Assembly: GCF_030463535.1 (NCBI RefSeq) | Contig: NW_027326702.1 | Span: forward strand, 52,501-116,500 | DNA length: 64,000 nt | Reading direction: 5' to 3' | Origin: Salminus brasiliensis | Lineage: Eukaryota > Chordata > Actinopteri > Characiformes > Bryconidae | Part shown: positions 1-11,815 of the stretch, in pieces | How the letters are laid out: each line of letters begins with the position of its first letter | Position numbering within the stretch: position 1 is the first letter of the stretch | Program-made: the position numbers and the translations under genes | The notes under the pieces: generated by a model | Told to the model about the DNA's origin: nothing | The model's input: only the letters and a program-made list of their open reading frames with translations | The model's database searches: none

Positions 1-84
1 TTAATCAGACACTGGTTAATCAGACACTGGTTAATCAATCTCCATCGATCTAAATCAGAGCAGCTCTGTCTTCCTGAGTAGCCT

Positions 85-111
85 GATCACATGACCCGCG
101 CATCACGTGAC
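85..111 (+). promoter_or_regulatory. E-box pair in the ctsc promoter (CLEAR-like and M-box-like)
   Basis: Two palindromic E-box type sites lie about 205-230 bp upstream of the ctsc start codon: TCACATGAC at 87-95 and TCACGTGAC at 103-111. The second differs from the ten-base CLEAR consensus (GTCACGTGAC), recognised by TFEB/TFE3/MITF in promoters of lysosomal genes, only at its first base. Cathepsin C is a lysosomal enzyme, so the placement is sensible. The motif match is seen directly; the regulatory role is inferred. Confidence 0.55.
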
Positions 112-204
112 TCAGATCATATGATAAGAGCGGAAAGTTCAGGCGGATGGAGAGAGTCAGAGTAAGGGTGTTTTGAGCGCGTGGTCTGTAGTTCAGCTCA
201 CTTT

Positions 205-316
<112 letters not shown>

Positions 317-490
317 ATGCAGGTATCAGTGCTTGCGCTTGTGCTCGCGCTGTGGGCCGGGGTCTCGCGCGCGGACACACCTGCTAACTGCACCTACGAG
401 GAGCTGCTGGGGAGCTGGGTTTTCCAGGTGTCCAGTGTGGGACAGGACAAGCGCGTGAACTGCTCTGCACCAGGTGAGCTCGGGCTAACG

Positions 491-569
<79 letters not shown>

Positions 570-3027
570 TGAGAGAGGGGTAGGGGATGGTTTTGGGGGG
601 TCGGTGTTAAAGCTGGGCTCTGAGCGGAGGGTCTGAGGAGCACCAGCTCCGCCTCAGGGGGGTCGGGGGTCGGGTAGGGTCGGGTGGGGTGGTGGGGTGG
701 AGGGGAGCCGCTGCGCCTCTCCTTCGGACACAGACTGGCCGTGACTGCGGGGAGAGGAGCGGGGAGAGGAGCGGGCAGAGGAGCGGGGCTCGGTCTGCCT
801 CTAATGATCCGCTTTATTCGCTGTAAAAACCTCGTAACCTTCACTGTCCTCTGAACGCTTCCTCTTCAGCGGCTGGGTCGCCTGCTAGTCTGCTGAGCGC
901 GGTGCATCTCGGGAGTTGTAGTCGTTGTTCCGCTCGTTGAGCGCTGACTGCGCGGAAGTGTCTCCCCTTAAAAACTACAAGTAAAAAAACAGGAGGAATC
1001 AAATCTGTTTCGTTTAGAGTCGAAGTGAATCGTTCAGCTTTGGGTCTGTAGTTTAAAGTAGACTGTTTTAATTATGAGCTTTACTTCATTTATACATGAT
1101 ATATTTGACCTTATTTAATAATGCTCGTCTTCTTGGCCTGTCATATTAAAGTGCCTCCAGGTTTTCTAGCTGGAAATCATTTGTGTATTTATTGTTCTCA
1201 TATTCTCTAAATGGTCATGTAAGTCTTATTTAACTCAAGTGATGTGAATGTTTGTTTGTTTGTTTGTTTGTTTGTTTGTCTCTGTCCTGCTGTCCTGTAG
1301 GTCCTGCTGTGAAGACCATCACAGTGACCCTGCAGAAGCTCTCGGTTGCTGTGGATGACCTGGGCCACACCGGGTTCTTCACTCTCATCTACAACCAGGG
1401 CTTCGAGGTGGTTCTGAACGACTACAAGTGGTTCGGCTTCTTCAAGGTCAGCTGGTCACTCTGCTGTGGGAGTTCCTGTTTGCTTCTGGTTCCCGCTGCC
1501 CTCTGGTGATTCTGACGGTCAGCTGTCTGTCTGCTTCACTAACCAGGCTCAGTCTTAAACGCTCAGGTCTTACTCAGTCTTCACTTCCTGCTAGACATCC
1601 GTATAAACGTCCCTCAGGAAACTGGGGGCTCAGGTTTACTTCAGGGGGGCTTCAGGTCTGGTTCTGGAGGGCTGGTGTTCAGTTGTTTTTTTTTTGGGGG
1701 GGTGGGGGGGTGTCTCCATCAGTCCTGCTCACTAGCTGAGGAGTGTCGTAATCACACTGATCTGCACAGCTCTGATCACATGATTTCCTCCTGCCGTCTG
1801 CACGCTCTCTCACTCTGGAGTTACGCTGTCAGCAGCGTCACACTGTGCTCAGGACGACGCCTGCTTACCACAGCTGAACAGCTAAACCCCCATGATGCAG
1901 CTGTGTAGCCCTCAGAGATTCTGAGCAGACCACTTCCTCCCTGAGTCAGTTCAGAAACCACCTCCTCTGTGCTCACTCTTCTCCTAATGCTCATCACTCT
2001 GACAGACTGTAATACACTACAGGAAGCGTAGGGGGCGCTCTATAATGCTCTATAATGTTCATATGATCCACACGCTCAATCTGACTGCCTGTACGCTTCT
2101 TGTAGTGTATTACAGTCTGTCAGAATGAGGGTGTGGATCATATGAAGATTATAGAGCATTATAGAGCGCCCCCTACGCTTCCTGTAGTGTATTACAGTCT
2201 GTCAGAATGAGGGTGTGGATCATATGAAGATTATAGAGCATTATAGAGCGCCCCCTACGCTTCCTGTAGTGTATTACAGTCTGTCAGAATGAGCGTGTGG
2301 ATCATATGAACATTATAGAGCGTTATAGAGCGCCCCCTACGCTTCCTGTAGTGTATTACAGTCTGTCAGAATGAGCGTGTGGATCATATGATCATTATAG
2401 AGCGCCCCCTACGCTTCCTGTAGTGTATTACAGTCAGTCAGAATGAGTGTGTGGATCATATGATCATTATAGAGCATTATAGAGCGCCCCCTACGCTTCC
2501 TGTAGTGCATTACAGTCTGTCAGAATGAGCGTGTGGATCATATGAACATTATAGAGCGCCCCCTACACTTCCTGTAGTGTAGTACAGTCTGTCAGAATGA
2601 GCGTGTGGATCATATGATCATTATAGAGCATTATAGAGCGCCCCTACGCTTCCTGTAGTGTATTACAGTCTGTCAGAATGAGGGTGTGGATCATATGAAG
2701 ATTATAGAGCATTATAGAGCGCCCCCTACGCTTCCTGTAGTGTATTACAGTCTGTCAGAATGAGCGTGTGGATCATATGAACATTATAGAGCATTATAGA
2801 GCGCCCCCTACGCTTCCTGTAGTGTAATACAGTCTGTCAGAATGAGCGTAGTGTGTAGCGTAGCTGTAGTGTATTACAGTCTGTCAGAATGAGCGTGTGG
2901 ATCATATGATCATTATAGAGCATTATAGAGCGCCCCCTACGCTTCCTGTAGTGTATTACAGTCTGTGACCTCTGTTGCAAGTACTTAATAATTCTGTCAT
3001 GTATTTATATTTTGTCTCTCTCTCTCT

Positions 3028-3065
<38 letters not shown>

Positions 3066-3413
3066 CTGTGTCTTTGTCTCTCTCTCTCTCTCTCTGTGTC
3101 TGTGTCTTTGTCTCTCTCTCTCTCTCTGTGTCTGTGTCTTTGTCTCTCTCTCTCTCTCTCTCTCTCAGTACTCTCAGCAGGGCTCAGTGGTCACCAGTTA
3201 CTGTGATCAGACGCTGCCTGGTTGGGTTCACGATGTTCTGGGGAGGAACTGGGCGTGTTTTACGGGGAAGAAGGTGCAGCCAGTTTCGCCCAAATCCTTC
3301 ATCAGCCCCGCCCACATCCTCTCCTACAACCCGTAAGATTGGTCCCTTAACCCAGACCCTGACCCTCCTCCTTCAGCAGCTGAGACAAGGTTCCCCTGCT
3401 GGAGCGCTCTTCA

Positions 3414-3491
<78 letters not shown>

Positions 3492-3651
3492 TAGGTATGT
3501 GCAGATGTATAAGGAGAACGAGGACTTTGTGAGCAGGATCAACTCCGTTCAAAAGTCGTGGAGAGCTACAGCGTACAGAGACCACCAGACTCTCACCACC
3601 CAGCAGCTCCTCCTGAGAGCGGGGGGCCGCTCCTCCCAAACCCCACAGTAG

Positions 3652-3684
<33 letters not shown>

Positions 3685-3854
3685 TATGCATGCATACACA
3701 CAGCCGATTCACTCTTTTGTTTCCTGTCTGTCCTGCAGGCGTGTCCGCCCCGCCCCTGTTACCATAGAGATGCTGAAGATGGCTGCCGGCCTGCCAGAGC
3801 GCTGGGACTGGAGAGATGTGAACGGAGTCGATTACGTCAGCCCTGTGCGCAACC

Positions 3855-3951
<97 letters not shown>

Positions 3952-4951
3952 CAGTGAGGGCCGTGGATTAAGGGGGCGGGTTGGCCTGGTTGCCGGCGGT
4001 TGGTGCTGTGTGGGTGGGCTGAGAGACCCTCTGGCACGTCTCCAGTCAGCTTCTAGAGAGCAGAGGAAGTGAGGGGGCGGGACTTGAGGGGGAAGCTCCA
4101 CTCACTTTCAACATTCTCTCCATAATTCAGTCTGAGAGACGACCTTGTGCTCCACTGTAGAGAAACCTACCCACTTCAAATCTACACAGTGGAGGTGAAT
4201 GGAATCAGCCGTCGGTCGCCATGACTACAACACAGATATATCCCATAATTGATCTCCTATCCAAACCCACCAGTGCAGCTACACGAGTCTTCTGAGCTTT
4301 ACACCCTGCAGCATGTAACCCTCCACCATTTAATGATCTGGTTCTAAAAGCAGGTTCTAGAGCCGAACTCTGGTAGAACCGTGTCTCAGGCATCAGGCAG
4401 CGTCTTCATCACCATTAGGTGAAGAACTTTCTGTGAGGAGCTTTTATTAGAGCTTCAGACGTCTGCTTCCCTTCACCTCCACTGTAGAACCACAGCTCTG
4501 ACTGGGGGAGCTTATCTAGAACCTCCACTGTAGAACAGCTCTGACTGGAGGAGCTTATCTAGAACCTCCACTGTAGAACTCCAGTTCTGACTGGGGAGGT
4601 TATCTAGAACCTCCACTGTAGAACAGCTCTGACTGGGGGGAGCTTATCTAGAACCTCCACTGTAGAACCACAGCTCTGACTGGGGGAGCTTATCTAGAAC
4701 CTCCACTGTAGAACTCCAGCTCTGACTGGGGCAGCTTATCTAGAACCTCCACTGTAGAACAGCTCTGACTGGGGAGGTTATCTAGAGCCGAGCGTTTCAC
4801 ACGAACCCCCCCCCCTCCCCGACTGGGTCTGTTCATCTTAAGTTTTTAATTATGCAGATAAATTGGGAAAGTGGGCGGAGGATCTGTTGAATGTATCAAT
4901 AATAAAGTAAATAATAATCATGTATTTATAGTATGTATTAGATGTGCATTA

Positions 4952-4993
<42 letters not shown>

Positions 4994-5125
4994 CATCATG
5001 TGGAAGCTGTTACTCGTTTGCGACGATGGGGATGCTGGAGGCTCGAGTTCGAGTCTTAACCAACAACACAAACACACCTGTGTTCAGCCCTCAACAGGTC
5101 GTCTCCTGCTCCCAGTACTCGCAAG

Positions 5126-5179
<54 letters not shown>

Positions 5180-5728
5180 CTATGACTCTGCAGTATGTTC
5201 ATATGTGTATACCCCCCCCCCCCGGCAGGTTGTGATGGGGGGTTTCCGTACCTGATTGGGAAGTACGTGCAGGATTTCGGGATCGTGGAGGAGAGCTGTT
5301 TTCCGTACACGGCTAAAGATTCCCCGTGCACCGTACCGGCTGGCTGCGTCCGGCACTACGCCTCAGACTACCACTACGTGGGCGGGTTCTACGGCGGCTG
5401 CAGCGAGACGGCCATGATGCTGGAGCTGGTGAGGGATGGCCCCCTGGGCGTGGCTCTGGAGGTCTACCCCGACTTCATGCACTACAAGGAGGGCATTTAC
5501 CACCACACCGGCCTGCGGGACGTCCTCAACCCCTTCGAGCTCACCAATCACGCCGTGCTGCTGGTGGGCTACGGCCGCTGCCAGAAGACCGGCGAGAAGT
5601 ACTGGATCGTTAAGAACAGCTGGGGGTCCGGGTGGGGCGAGAACGGCTACTTCCGGATCCGCCGTGGGACGGACGAGTGCGCCATCGAGAGCATCGCCGT
5701 CGCCGCTATGCCAGTCGCTCAGCTGTAG
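317..5728 (+). CDS. ctsc: Cathepsin C (dipeptidyl peptidase 1), complete, 7 exons
   Basis: Lysosomal papain-family (C1A) exopeptidase that removes dipeptides from N-termini and, in mammals, activates granule serine proteases. Exons: 317-473, 1301-1446, 3169-3332, 3495-3647, 3739-3857, 4994-5125 and 5229-5728, all with GT-AG junctions and matching phases; 1371 nt encode 456 aa (human about 463). Residues 1-20 form a signal peptide ending before DTPANC, the start of the exclusion domain. That domain includes IYNQGFE and DYKWFGFFK, followed by the propeptide. The mature enzyme carries the nucleophile Cys252 in SCGSCYSF, His398 in [12 protein letters not shown] and Asn420 in [17 protein letters not shown] is typical of cathepsin C. 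The start is the first ATG followed by a signal peptide. Oddities: long TG/CA/TC repeats abut several splice sites, and introns 2 and 5 hold minisatellites. No disabling change was seen. Confidence 0.97.
491..563. repeat. (TG)n microsatellite just inside ctsc intron 1
   Basis: About 36 TG units begin 18 bp after the exon 1 splice donor at 474. They are flanked by the G-rich tract of intron 1. Confidence 0.95.
1988..2968. repeat. ~82-bp minisatellite in ctsc intron 2, first copy inverted
   Basis: Roughly eleven direct copies of an ~82-bp unit (spacing mostly 70-86 bp) can be followed by the recurrent block CTGTAGTGTATTACAGTCTG at about 2100, 2183, 2265, 2347, 2420, 2499, 2569, 2655, 2737, 2818 and 2948, with one short unit near 2866. 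Each carries the core GAGCGCCCCCTACGCTTC and GTGTGGATCATATGA. The leftmost copy (about 1988-2082) is the reverse complement of the others, so the array begins with an inverted pair able to form a hairpin. Confidence 0.93.
3015..3167. repeat. (TC)n/(TG)n tract forming the polypyrimidine tract of ctsc exon 3
   Basis: A 150-bp imperfect CT repeat, interrupted by short TGTGTCTGTGTCTTTG spacers at regular intervals, runs straight into the AG acceptor at 3167-3168. The repeat itself supplies the pyrimidine tract. Confidence 0.9.
3416..3490. repeat. (GT)n microsatellite before ctsc exon 4
   Basis: About 37 GT units end a few bases before the TAG acceptor at 3492-3494. There is little other pyrimidine tract. 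Confidence 0.93.
3652..3681. repeat. (CA)n repeat at the start of ctsc intron 4
   Basis: About 14 CA units begin directly after the donor GTAGGC at 3648. The whole intron is only 91 bp (3648-3738), so the repeat takes up a third of it. Confidence 0.9.
3858..3944. repeat. (GT)n microsatellite that contains the intron 5 splice donor of ctsc
   Basis: The donor of exon 5 (G|GTGTGTGTGT at 3857/3858) is the first unit of a run of about 43 GT dinucleotides. Every second position in the run is therefore a GT, and the correct junction is fixed only by the upstream CCAGG. Confidence 0.93.
4478..4790. repeat. ~60-bp tandem repeat in ctsc intron 5
   Basis: Six imperfect copies carry GAACCTCCACTGTAGAAC and CAGCTCTGACTGGGGGAG with GCTTATCTA between units. 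Copies start at about 4478, 4519, 4560, 4610, 4652, 4694 and 4745, with small length differences. Confidence 0.85.
4951..4992. repeat. (TG)n microsatellite against the ctsc exon 6 acceptor
   Basis: About 20 TG units run into the TAG acceptor at 4991-4993. The exon starts at 4994. Confidence 0.9.
5128..5177. repeat. (CA)n repeat at the start of ctsc intron 6
   Basis: About 24 CA units begin two bases after the donor at 5126-5127. The intron is only 103 bp long (5126-5228) and ends in a poly-C tract before CAG. Confidence 0.92.
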
Positions 5729-7085
5729 AGGGTCTGCGCCACTCGTGGCACGCTGGTGTCTGAGGTTCGCTTCTCTTTGGTTCTGTGTTCTAGATAACAG
5801 ACCCCACGTGTCTGAAGTCTAGTAGAGGTTGCTGAACAGTTCCGCGAGGGTCGAGGCTGAAATGTCCAGCTTCTTATTCCGGCTGTGAAACTAAAGAAGC
5901 GAATTTCAGACACCGTGCGTGTCCCGAGGAGGCAAATCCAGCTCCAGAAACTAAAATCCCACCCAGGATGTAGGTCCAGCTGCCTGACCAGGTCCTGGGC
6001 GGATTGATACTTACTGGACCTGGATTTGCCACCTCTAGGATTGCACTTTGCTTTAAACCCAGCCGTGCCAGCGCCAGGTTCTGCTGCTTTGTGCCTGCGT
6101 TTAGTCTGGGTGGGGCAGCCCAGGCCCTCAGTTTTAAAGGGGGGTGGGGGGGTCAGCTAAAATGGGGAACAGTTTTATATGGGTGGTCTCTGATTTACAG
6201 CAGAACGTCTATAGTTGTTTGGGGTTTTTCCTGCTTCTGTAGCGTCCGACTCTCAGGACTGAAAAAAGGGAAATTTGAGCTGATCTGCGTTCAGTCACAG
6301 CTGTCCTGAGGTGGGAAAACTGGGAAAGCCTGGATCTCCTGCTCTGTTTACGCTAGCTGTAGGAAGGGAGGTGTTCTCAGGTTCTGGGTTCTGTTTAGAG
6401 AAATTGCACAAATGTTCACTCTTTTGGTTCACTGTGATTTCTGTAAATGTTTGCTAGCACATGCTAATCTGCCTCTTTTTTTATTAGACAGAATTTCAAC
6501 TTTCAGTCTTTATTTTTTATTTTTATTTTTTTATTATTATTTTTTTTTTACCCAATTATCCAATAAAAGCTGGTTTTAAAGTCATTTCTGTGTGTTTAGC
6601 ATTTTTGGAAGCGTGTGGTCAGGCTGAGGTTTTGTTGCTCTGGACTGAAGTCCTTGATGTCGGAGCTAGCCCTTCAGCTTCCAGTGATCAGCCACAACAT
6701 TAAAACCACCTTATTACTGTTATTAGTGTTATTATGGTTGTTGGTGTTAGTGTTATTACTGTTATTATGGTTGTTAGTGTTATTACTGTTATTATGGTTG
6801 CTAGTGTTACTGTTATTATGGTTGTTAGTGTTATTAATGTTATTAGTGTTAATACTGTGAGCGGCTCTGTGCTCGGTCTGGTCTGTTCTGTACACTGAAA
6901 TCTTATTGGCCGTGGGGCTGAATGTGGTCAGAACCATGTGACCTTTTGACCTCGGTCTTGTGCCTGTTTCTCTAGTCACAAGTTTTTAGCCCCCCTCCCC
7001 CCTCCGCCAGTCCCACTCCAGCGCGGGGCGTCCCACAGACTTCCTCTCTCTCCTTCCCGCTCACACTTCAGCGCCCAGCAGCGTC
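5729..7085 (+). other. ctsc 3' UTR and ctsc-rab38 intergenic region
   Basis: There is no protein-coding signal. A candidate ctsc polyadenylation signal AATAAA lies at 6562-6567, about 830 bp after the stop codon. A degenerate TTATTA/TGGTTG-rich trinucleotide tract lies at about 6705-6855. An inverted CCAAT box (ATTGG, 6904-6908) and the E-box CATGTG (6935-6940) precede rab38. The 3' UTR end and promoter roles are inferred from position. Confidence 0.6.
6904..6942 (+). promoter_or_regulatory. Putative rab38 promoter elements: inverted CCAAT and M-box-like E-box
   Basis: ATTGG at 6904-6908 and CCATGTGACC at 6934-6943 lie 145-180 bp before the rab38 ATG. CATGTG is the core recognised by MITF, which is known to control melanosome trafficking genes including RAB38 in mammals. 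The sites are visible; their function here is inferred. Confidence 0.4.
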
Positions 7086-10000
7086 ATGCAGCACCAACCC
7101 CGGCCGGCGCCACAGCAAAAAGAACATCTGTATAAAGTCCTGGTCATCGGTGACCTCGGGGTCGGCAAGAGCAGCATCATCAAGCGCTACGTCCACCACA
7201 ACTTCTCCCCCAACTACAGAGCCACCATCGGGGTGGACTTCGCCCTCAAAGTGCTGAACCTGGAGCAGGGAACCGTCCGTCTTCAGCTGTGGGACATTGC
7301 AGGTAAACACTGCCCATTACTCACTGACCACCAAAATTACTGACCACCAAGTAATAATTTACCACCAGCTGTTGATGACCATCACTTATCAATAATTATT
7401 GATAACCACTAGCCATCACTGACCACTATAATCACTGACCACTGCTAATTACCGATCATATCATTATAATTACTTTAATCACTACCAACCAATAATCACT
7501 GAACATCACTGACCACTGACAATAACTGACAATTATTGTTGACCATCATTGATCACCAATAAGCACAGCCCACCACTGCTAGTTACTGAACACCACTGAC
7601 CACCAATAATGCCTGACAGTCACTGACCATCTGTTAACACAGAAATTCTGCAAGCCTAGAACTGTTTGTTTGTTTGTTTGTTTTGGGGATGACGTTATTT
7701 TGCTGCTCTGTTTTCTGAAACTGCTTCTGATCTGATATTAATATTAATATGGCTGAAATATCAGACATCCAGGTCTCTGTGTCTCTGTGTCACTGCGTCT
7801 CTGTGTCACTGCGTCTCTGTGTCACTGCGTCTCTGTGTCACTGCGTCTCTGCGTCTGTCTCTGTGTCTCTGCGTCTGTCTATCGTCTCTGTCACTGTCTC
7901 TGCATCACTGTGTGTCTGCGTCATTCTGTCTCTGTATCACTGTGTCTCTGTCTCTGCGTCACTGTGTCTCTCTGCGTCACTGCGTCTTTGTGTCACTGCG
8001 TCTCTGTCTCTGCATCACTGTGTGTCTGCGTCATTCTGTCTCTGCGTGTCTGCGTCACTGTGTCTGTCTCTCTGTCACTGTGTCTGTCTCTCTGTCACTG
8101 CGTCTCTGCGTCACTGCGTCTCTGCGTCACTGTGTCTCTGTGTCATTCTGTCACTGCGTCACTGCGTCTCTGTGTCTCTGTGTCTCTGCGTCTCTGTGTC
8201 ACTGCGTCTCTGTGTCACTGCGTCACTGCGTCTCTGTGTCACTGCGTCTCTGTGTCTCTGCGCCATTCTGTCTCTGCGTCACTGTGTCTCTGCGTCACTG
8301 CGTCACTGCGTCTCTGCGTCACTGCGTCTCTGCGTCACTCTGTCTCTGCGTCACTGTCACTGCGTCTCTGTGTCTCTGCGTCTCTGCGTCACTGTGTCTC
8401 TGCGCCATTCTGTCTCTGCATCACTGTCACTGCGTCTCTGCATCTCTGTGTCACCTAATGACTTGTGTACTCACCAGAGTGCTTGTGCAGTAGTTAGAGT
8501 GGTTATTTCTTTGCAGGTTGGAACACAGCCTGGGTGAGAATTGAGAATTGAGAACATGTGAGAATTCTTTCAGTCTTTCTTTGAATTGTAGGTGCCTGGG
8601 CAACACACACACACACACACAAAATAATCTGAAGAGTATCATATCTAATCCCACATTCATCTGTAAGACTGGGCTCGGATTCCTGAAGTGGGTCTAGTAC
8701 CTCAGGCTCAGTGGGGTCCGCGGTTCCGCAGGCTCAGTGGTTCAGTACTGATAGGAATGTTGGGCAGCTGATAATACATGTGACACAGTTTGGGAACGTG
8801 ATTCGCTGACAGACGTGTAGGTGGTCCAGTAATGGCTGAGTGTTTGCCAGAGCAGAAGTCAGATCTACAGACGTGAAGAAGACTGTATGATCTTGTCGTT
8901 GCTTTTGGAAGACAGAAGAGAAAGACCTCTGAAAAGCGGTCAGGACGTGTACGGAGACATGGACATGTCCCAGGAAATGTCCTACACCCGGGAGCTCAGG
9001 AAAAGCTGCTTAAACATTCTTCCCAGTTTTAATCAGGGCGCAGTTTCATTACTCTGTTATTAATATCATGAGGCTATTAGCCTAATCGCTGGGCAGGCGT
9101 CCATCCTCCACTTAGGAGAAAGACCACCACAGTGGACATGAACGTTGAGTGAAAGCTGCTCCGTTTAAACACAGTGGACCTGATTGTTATTGCTAATCAC
9201 AGCTGAGCTTCTGGGTTCAGTCCTGTGGAAGTGGACGGCTCTCAGCACCTGACGGGCTGGTAAACCAATCATCTCAACACCGCTCCGCGTTCAGCCCAGA
9301 ACAGCCCTCCTGAAGACGCCTGCAGCCTCGCACTTATTGACCCCGTAGTAGAACCCCTCTGCTGTTCTGACCTCTTCTCTTCCTGGCCAGTTCCTCACGG
9401 CCAGTGTCCTCCAGTTCACTTTATTGAGGTTATTACAGCAGCGGCCATCGCATTGTAAAACCGCAGATGGCCCGCAGCTCCGGGTTGAGGTGGAGACTGG
9501 TGGTTACGTTCAGTAGCTGGTGATTGAGCTGACCTTCAGGAGGTCCTGATGGCTCTTTTGTTTTCCTCTGCAGGTCAGGAGCGCTTCGGGAACATGACCC
9601 GTGTTTATTACCGGGAGGCCATTGGTGCCTTCATTGTCTTTGACGTGACTCGTCCGTCCACCTTCGAGGCCGTGACAAAGTGGAAGGAGGATCTGGATGC
9701 TAAGCTCAGTCTTTCCAGCGGGAAGCAGGTAGCCACCGTGCTCCTCGCTAACAAGTGTGACCAAGGCAGCGACGTTCTCACCAACAACGGAATCCAGATG
9801 GATCGGTTCTGCCGGGAGAATGGCTTTCTGGGCTGGTTCGAAACCTCTGCAAAGGTGAACTCCAGAGCTCTGTCTACAGCTACAGTTTCTCATTAGGGTG
9901 AATATGAATAACGATCTAAATGTAACCCCTCTCCTCTGCCCCCCCCCCCCCTCCAGGAGAACATTAATATAGATGAAGCTGCCGACTGTCTGGTGAAACA

Positions 10001-10109
10001 CATCCTGGCGAATGAGAGTGATCAGATCCAGACGGAGGTGCGAGGCATCGTCTCACCAAAATTGGACTCAAGACGAGGGTCATCATGCCCTGGCTGCTTC
10101 AGGTCCTAG
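7086..10109 (+). CDS. rab38: Ras-related protein Rab-38, complete, 3 exons
   Basis: Small GTPase of the Rab32/38 group that directs cargo such as tyrosinase to melanosomes and other lysosome-related organelles. Exons: 7086-7302, 9574-9854 and 9957-10109, all GT-AG with matching phases; 651 nt, 216 aa (human RAB38 is 211). P-loop GDLGVGKS at 22-29, the Rab32/38-type switch region RATIGVDFALKVL, DIAGQERFG at 70-78, NKCD at 132-135 and ETSAK at 162-166. The C-terminus ends CPGCFRS, giving two cysteines for geranylgeranylation in the same layout as the mammalian protein. The start follows from the short N-terminal arm before KEHLYKVLVIGD. Conserved neighbourhood with ctsc favours rab38 over rab32. 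Fish can have a and b copies; which one this is cannot be told from the sequence. Confidence 0.96.
7310..7640. repeat. Degenerate CACTGACCA-rich tract in rab38 intron 1
   Basis: About 300 bp are built from imperfect short repeats resembling CACTGACCACCAATAA, without a fixed period. Nothing gene-like was seen. Confidence 0.6.
7768..8456. repeat. Short-period minisatellite in rab38 intron 1
   Basis: About 690 bp are composed of 6- to 16-bp units GTCTCTGTGTCACTGC with CTGCGT/CTGTGT variants. All three plus-strand frames stay open because the units rarely make stop codons. These long ORFs (rich in Leu, Cys, Ser, His and Val) are artefacts. Confidence 0.93.
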
Positions 10110-11815
10110 TGACCCCTAACCACCCCTGCTGCCCCCTCAGTGCCCCCTGATTCACACTGTGACGTTTTTGTTTTGTGTCTCTCAGGTCTGAAACCACTGC
10201 TAACTAATGCTCTCATTGTGTACAAAAAAATAGCAGCTGATCAACCCCCCCCCCCCCCCCACGCGTCTTTCTGCTTTTCTCTGTATTAGCATGATCAACT
10301 TTACCTCTCAACAACCATGATGCTAACTAGCGAGCGCTTCACTCTTTAAATGGTACACTACAGGGCGCGTGCTGCAGAGGGAACAGACAGAAGTCTGACC
10401 AGACTGACCGCTTCAGGAAAGCTGTTATTGCAAGGTTTACACACCGGAAATGTGAAGGTCTGTTCACCAGGTTCTAATGGGTATCCACCCGAACTCTCCA
10501 GCGGGCCGCTGGGCTGTGTGCTGTAGTGAGCGGGTTTACAGTTCGCTCACTATAGAAAACCCCAGTCAGAGCTGAGAAATGTGACGTCGACTTCGGAAGA
10601 ACGAGGCGGTGCTGATGCTGGAGAGCAGCTCATCACCTCCAGACTCTGCTAGTAATGGGAATACGGGTTGCTGCGGGAACCAGGCCGCGAGACCCCAGGC
10701 CATTTCACCTCTTCTCTACATCATTACAAATGTACTATTCCTACATCAAACAGCAACGTAAACATTTATTAAACATATGACCACATGACCACAGACCTCG
10801 TCCAGTCATGATGCAGCGGCCGCAAACCGGAGCTGTAAAACTGAGCCTGATGCTATAAAGTTTTAATAAAGAGCATCGTCAGCTTAATCACTTCTTTTAT
10901 TTACTATATCATTATCATTATCATTATTATTATTATCATCATTTTCATCGTTGTTGTTGTTTTGTGTGTGTTTGTGTGTGTGTGTAATGGTGAATTGGTT
11001 GTTAAACAGTGTAAATGAAGTGTACACACTGCTGGGATTCAACTGTAAACACTAATATATTAATAATTCATTGTTATTATCAATAATAAATCTTCAGATT
11101 CAGTTTCTGTCACTTTGCCTCCATCACTGCTGGTCTGAAGAAATTTGATGTTAATGTTCGGAACATGATTTTGGAGCAGAGAGGGAGAATCTGCTAGCCT
11201 GAAACGTTCCCATGTTTTTGTTTCATAATATTTCATAATAGTTGATTGTTGTATTTATTTTTAATAACTGTTTGTACCTTAAAGATGACGTCATATCATG
11301 GGATGTTCACTATAAGGTTATTCATCACGTATGAAAGCCACTGTTTTTAAAGGGTTCAAAGATCAAAGGTTTGACGTGATTTATTAAAAATGTATAAAGT
11401 TTATTTACAGTCAGATACAGCGCGGGTTCCGTACTCTACTAAATACTGTGTGAATCAGGACTGAGGCGCTGCCGTCTGCTTGATGGAGGGTCGTTAACCT
11501 CTCTCATGCTGCTCGCCATCAGCAGCACTTCCTCCCCACATCAGTCCTAGTGTGACGTTGGACACAGGCGTCTGTTCAGGGCCGGCCCAGGCCTTTATGG
11601 GGAAGATGCAGATTTTCATTTTCATTAAGCTCATTAAACCACTGCAGTGACTAAAGTGTGTTTAGTGATTGATAAGGTTCTCTTTATCTAGAACGTTCTG
11701 ACGGAGGTTCTAAAATAATTCTCTACAAATGTACAGTAACAGAGAACCTCCAGAGAGGGAGGCACTGTGGACACACAGTCCCATACTGTCAGAGAAGTCA
11801 AAGGGAACAGGGCTG
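10110..11815 (+). other. rab38 3' UTR and intergenic region
   Basis: Poly-C tract at about 10243-10260; candidate polyadenylation signal AATAAA at about 10864, roughly 755 bp after the rab38 stop. ATT-rich simple tract at 10905-10960. No supported gene before the minisatellite that starts at 11816. Confidence 0.5.

Noticed and set aside
7749-8537. Three overlapping ~223-262-codon plus-strand ORFs
   Set aside because: Short-period CTGTGTCACTGCGT repeat inside rab38 intron 1; all frames are open for compositional reasons.
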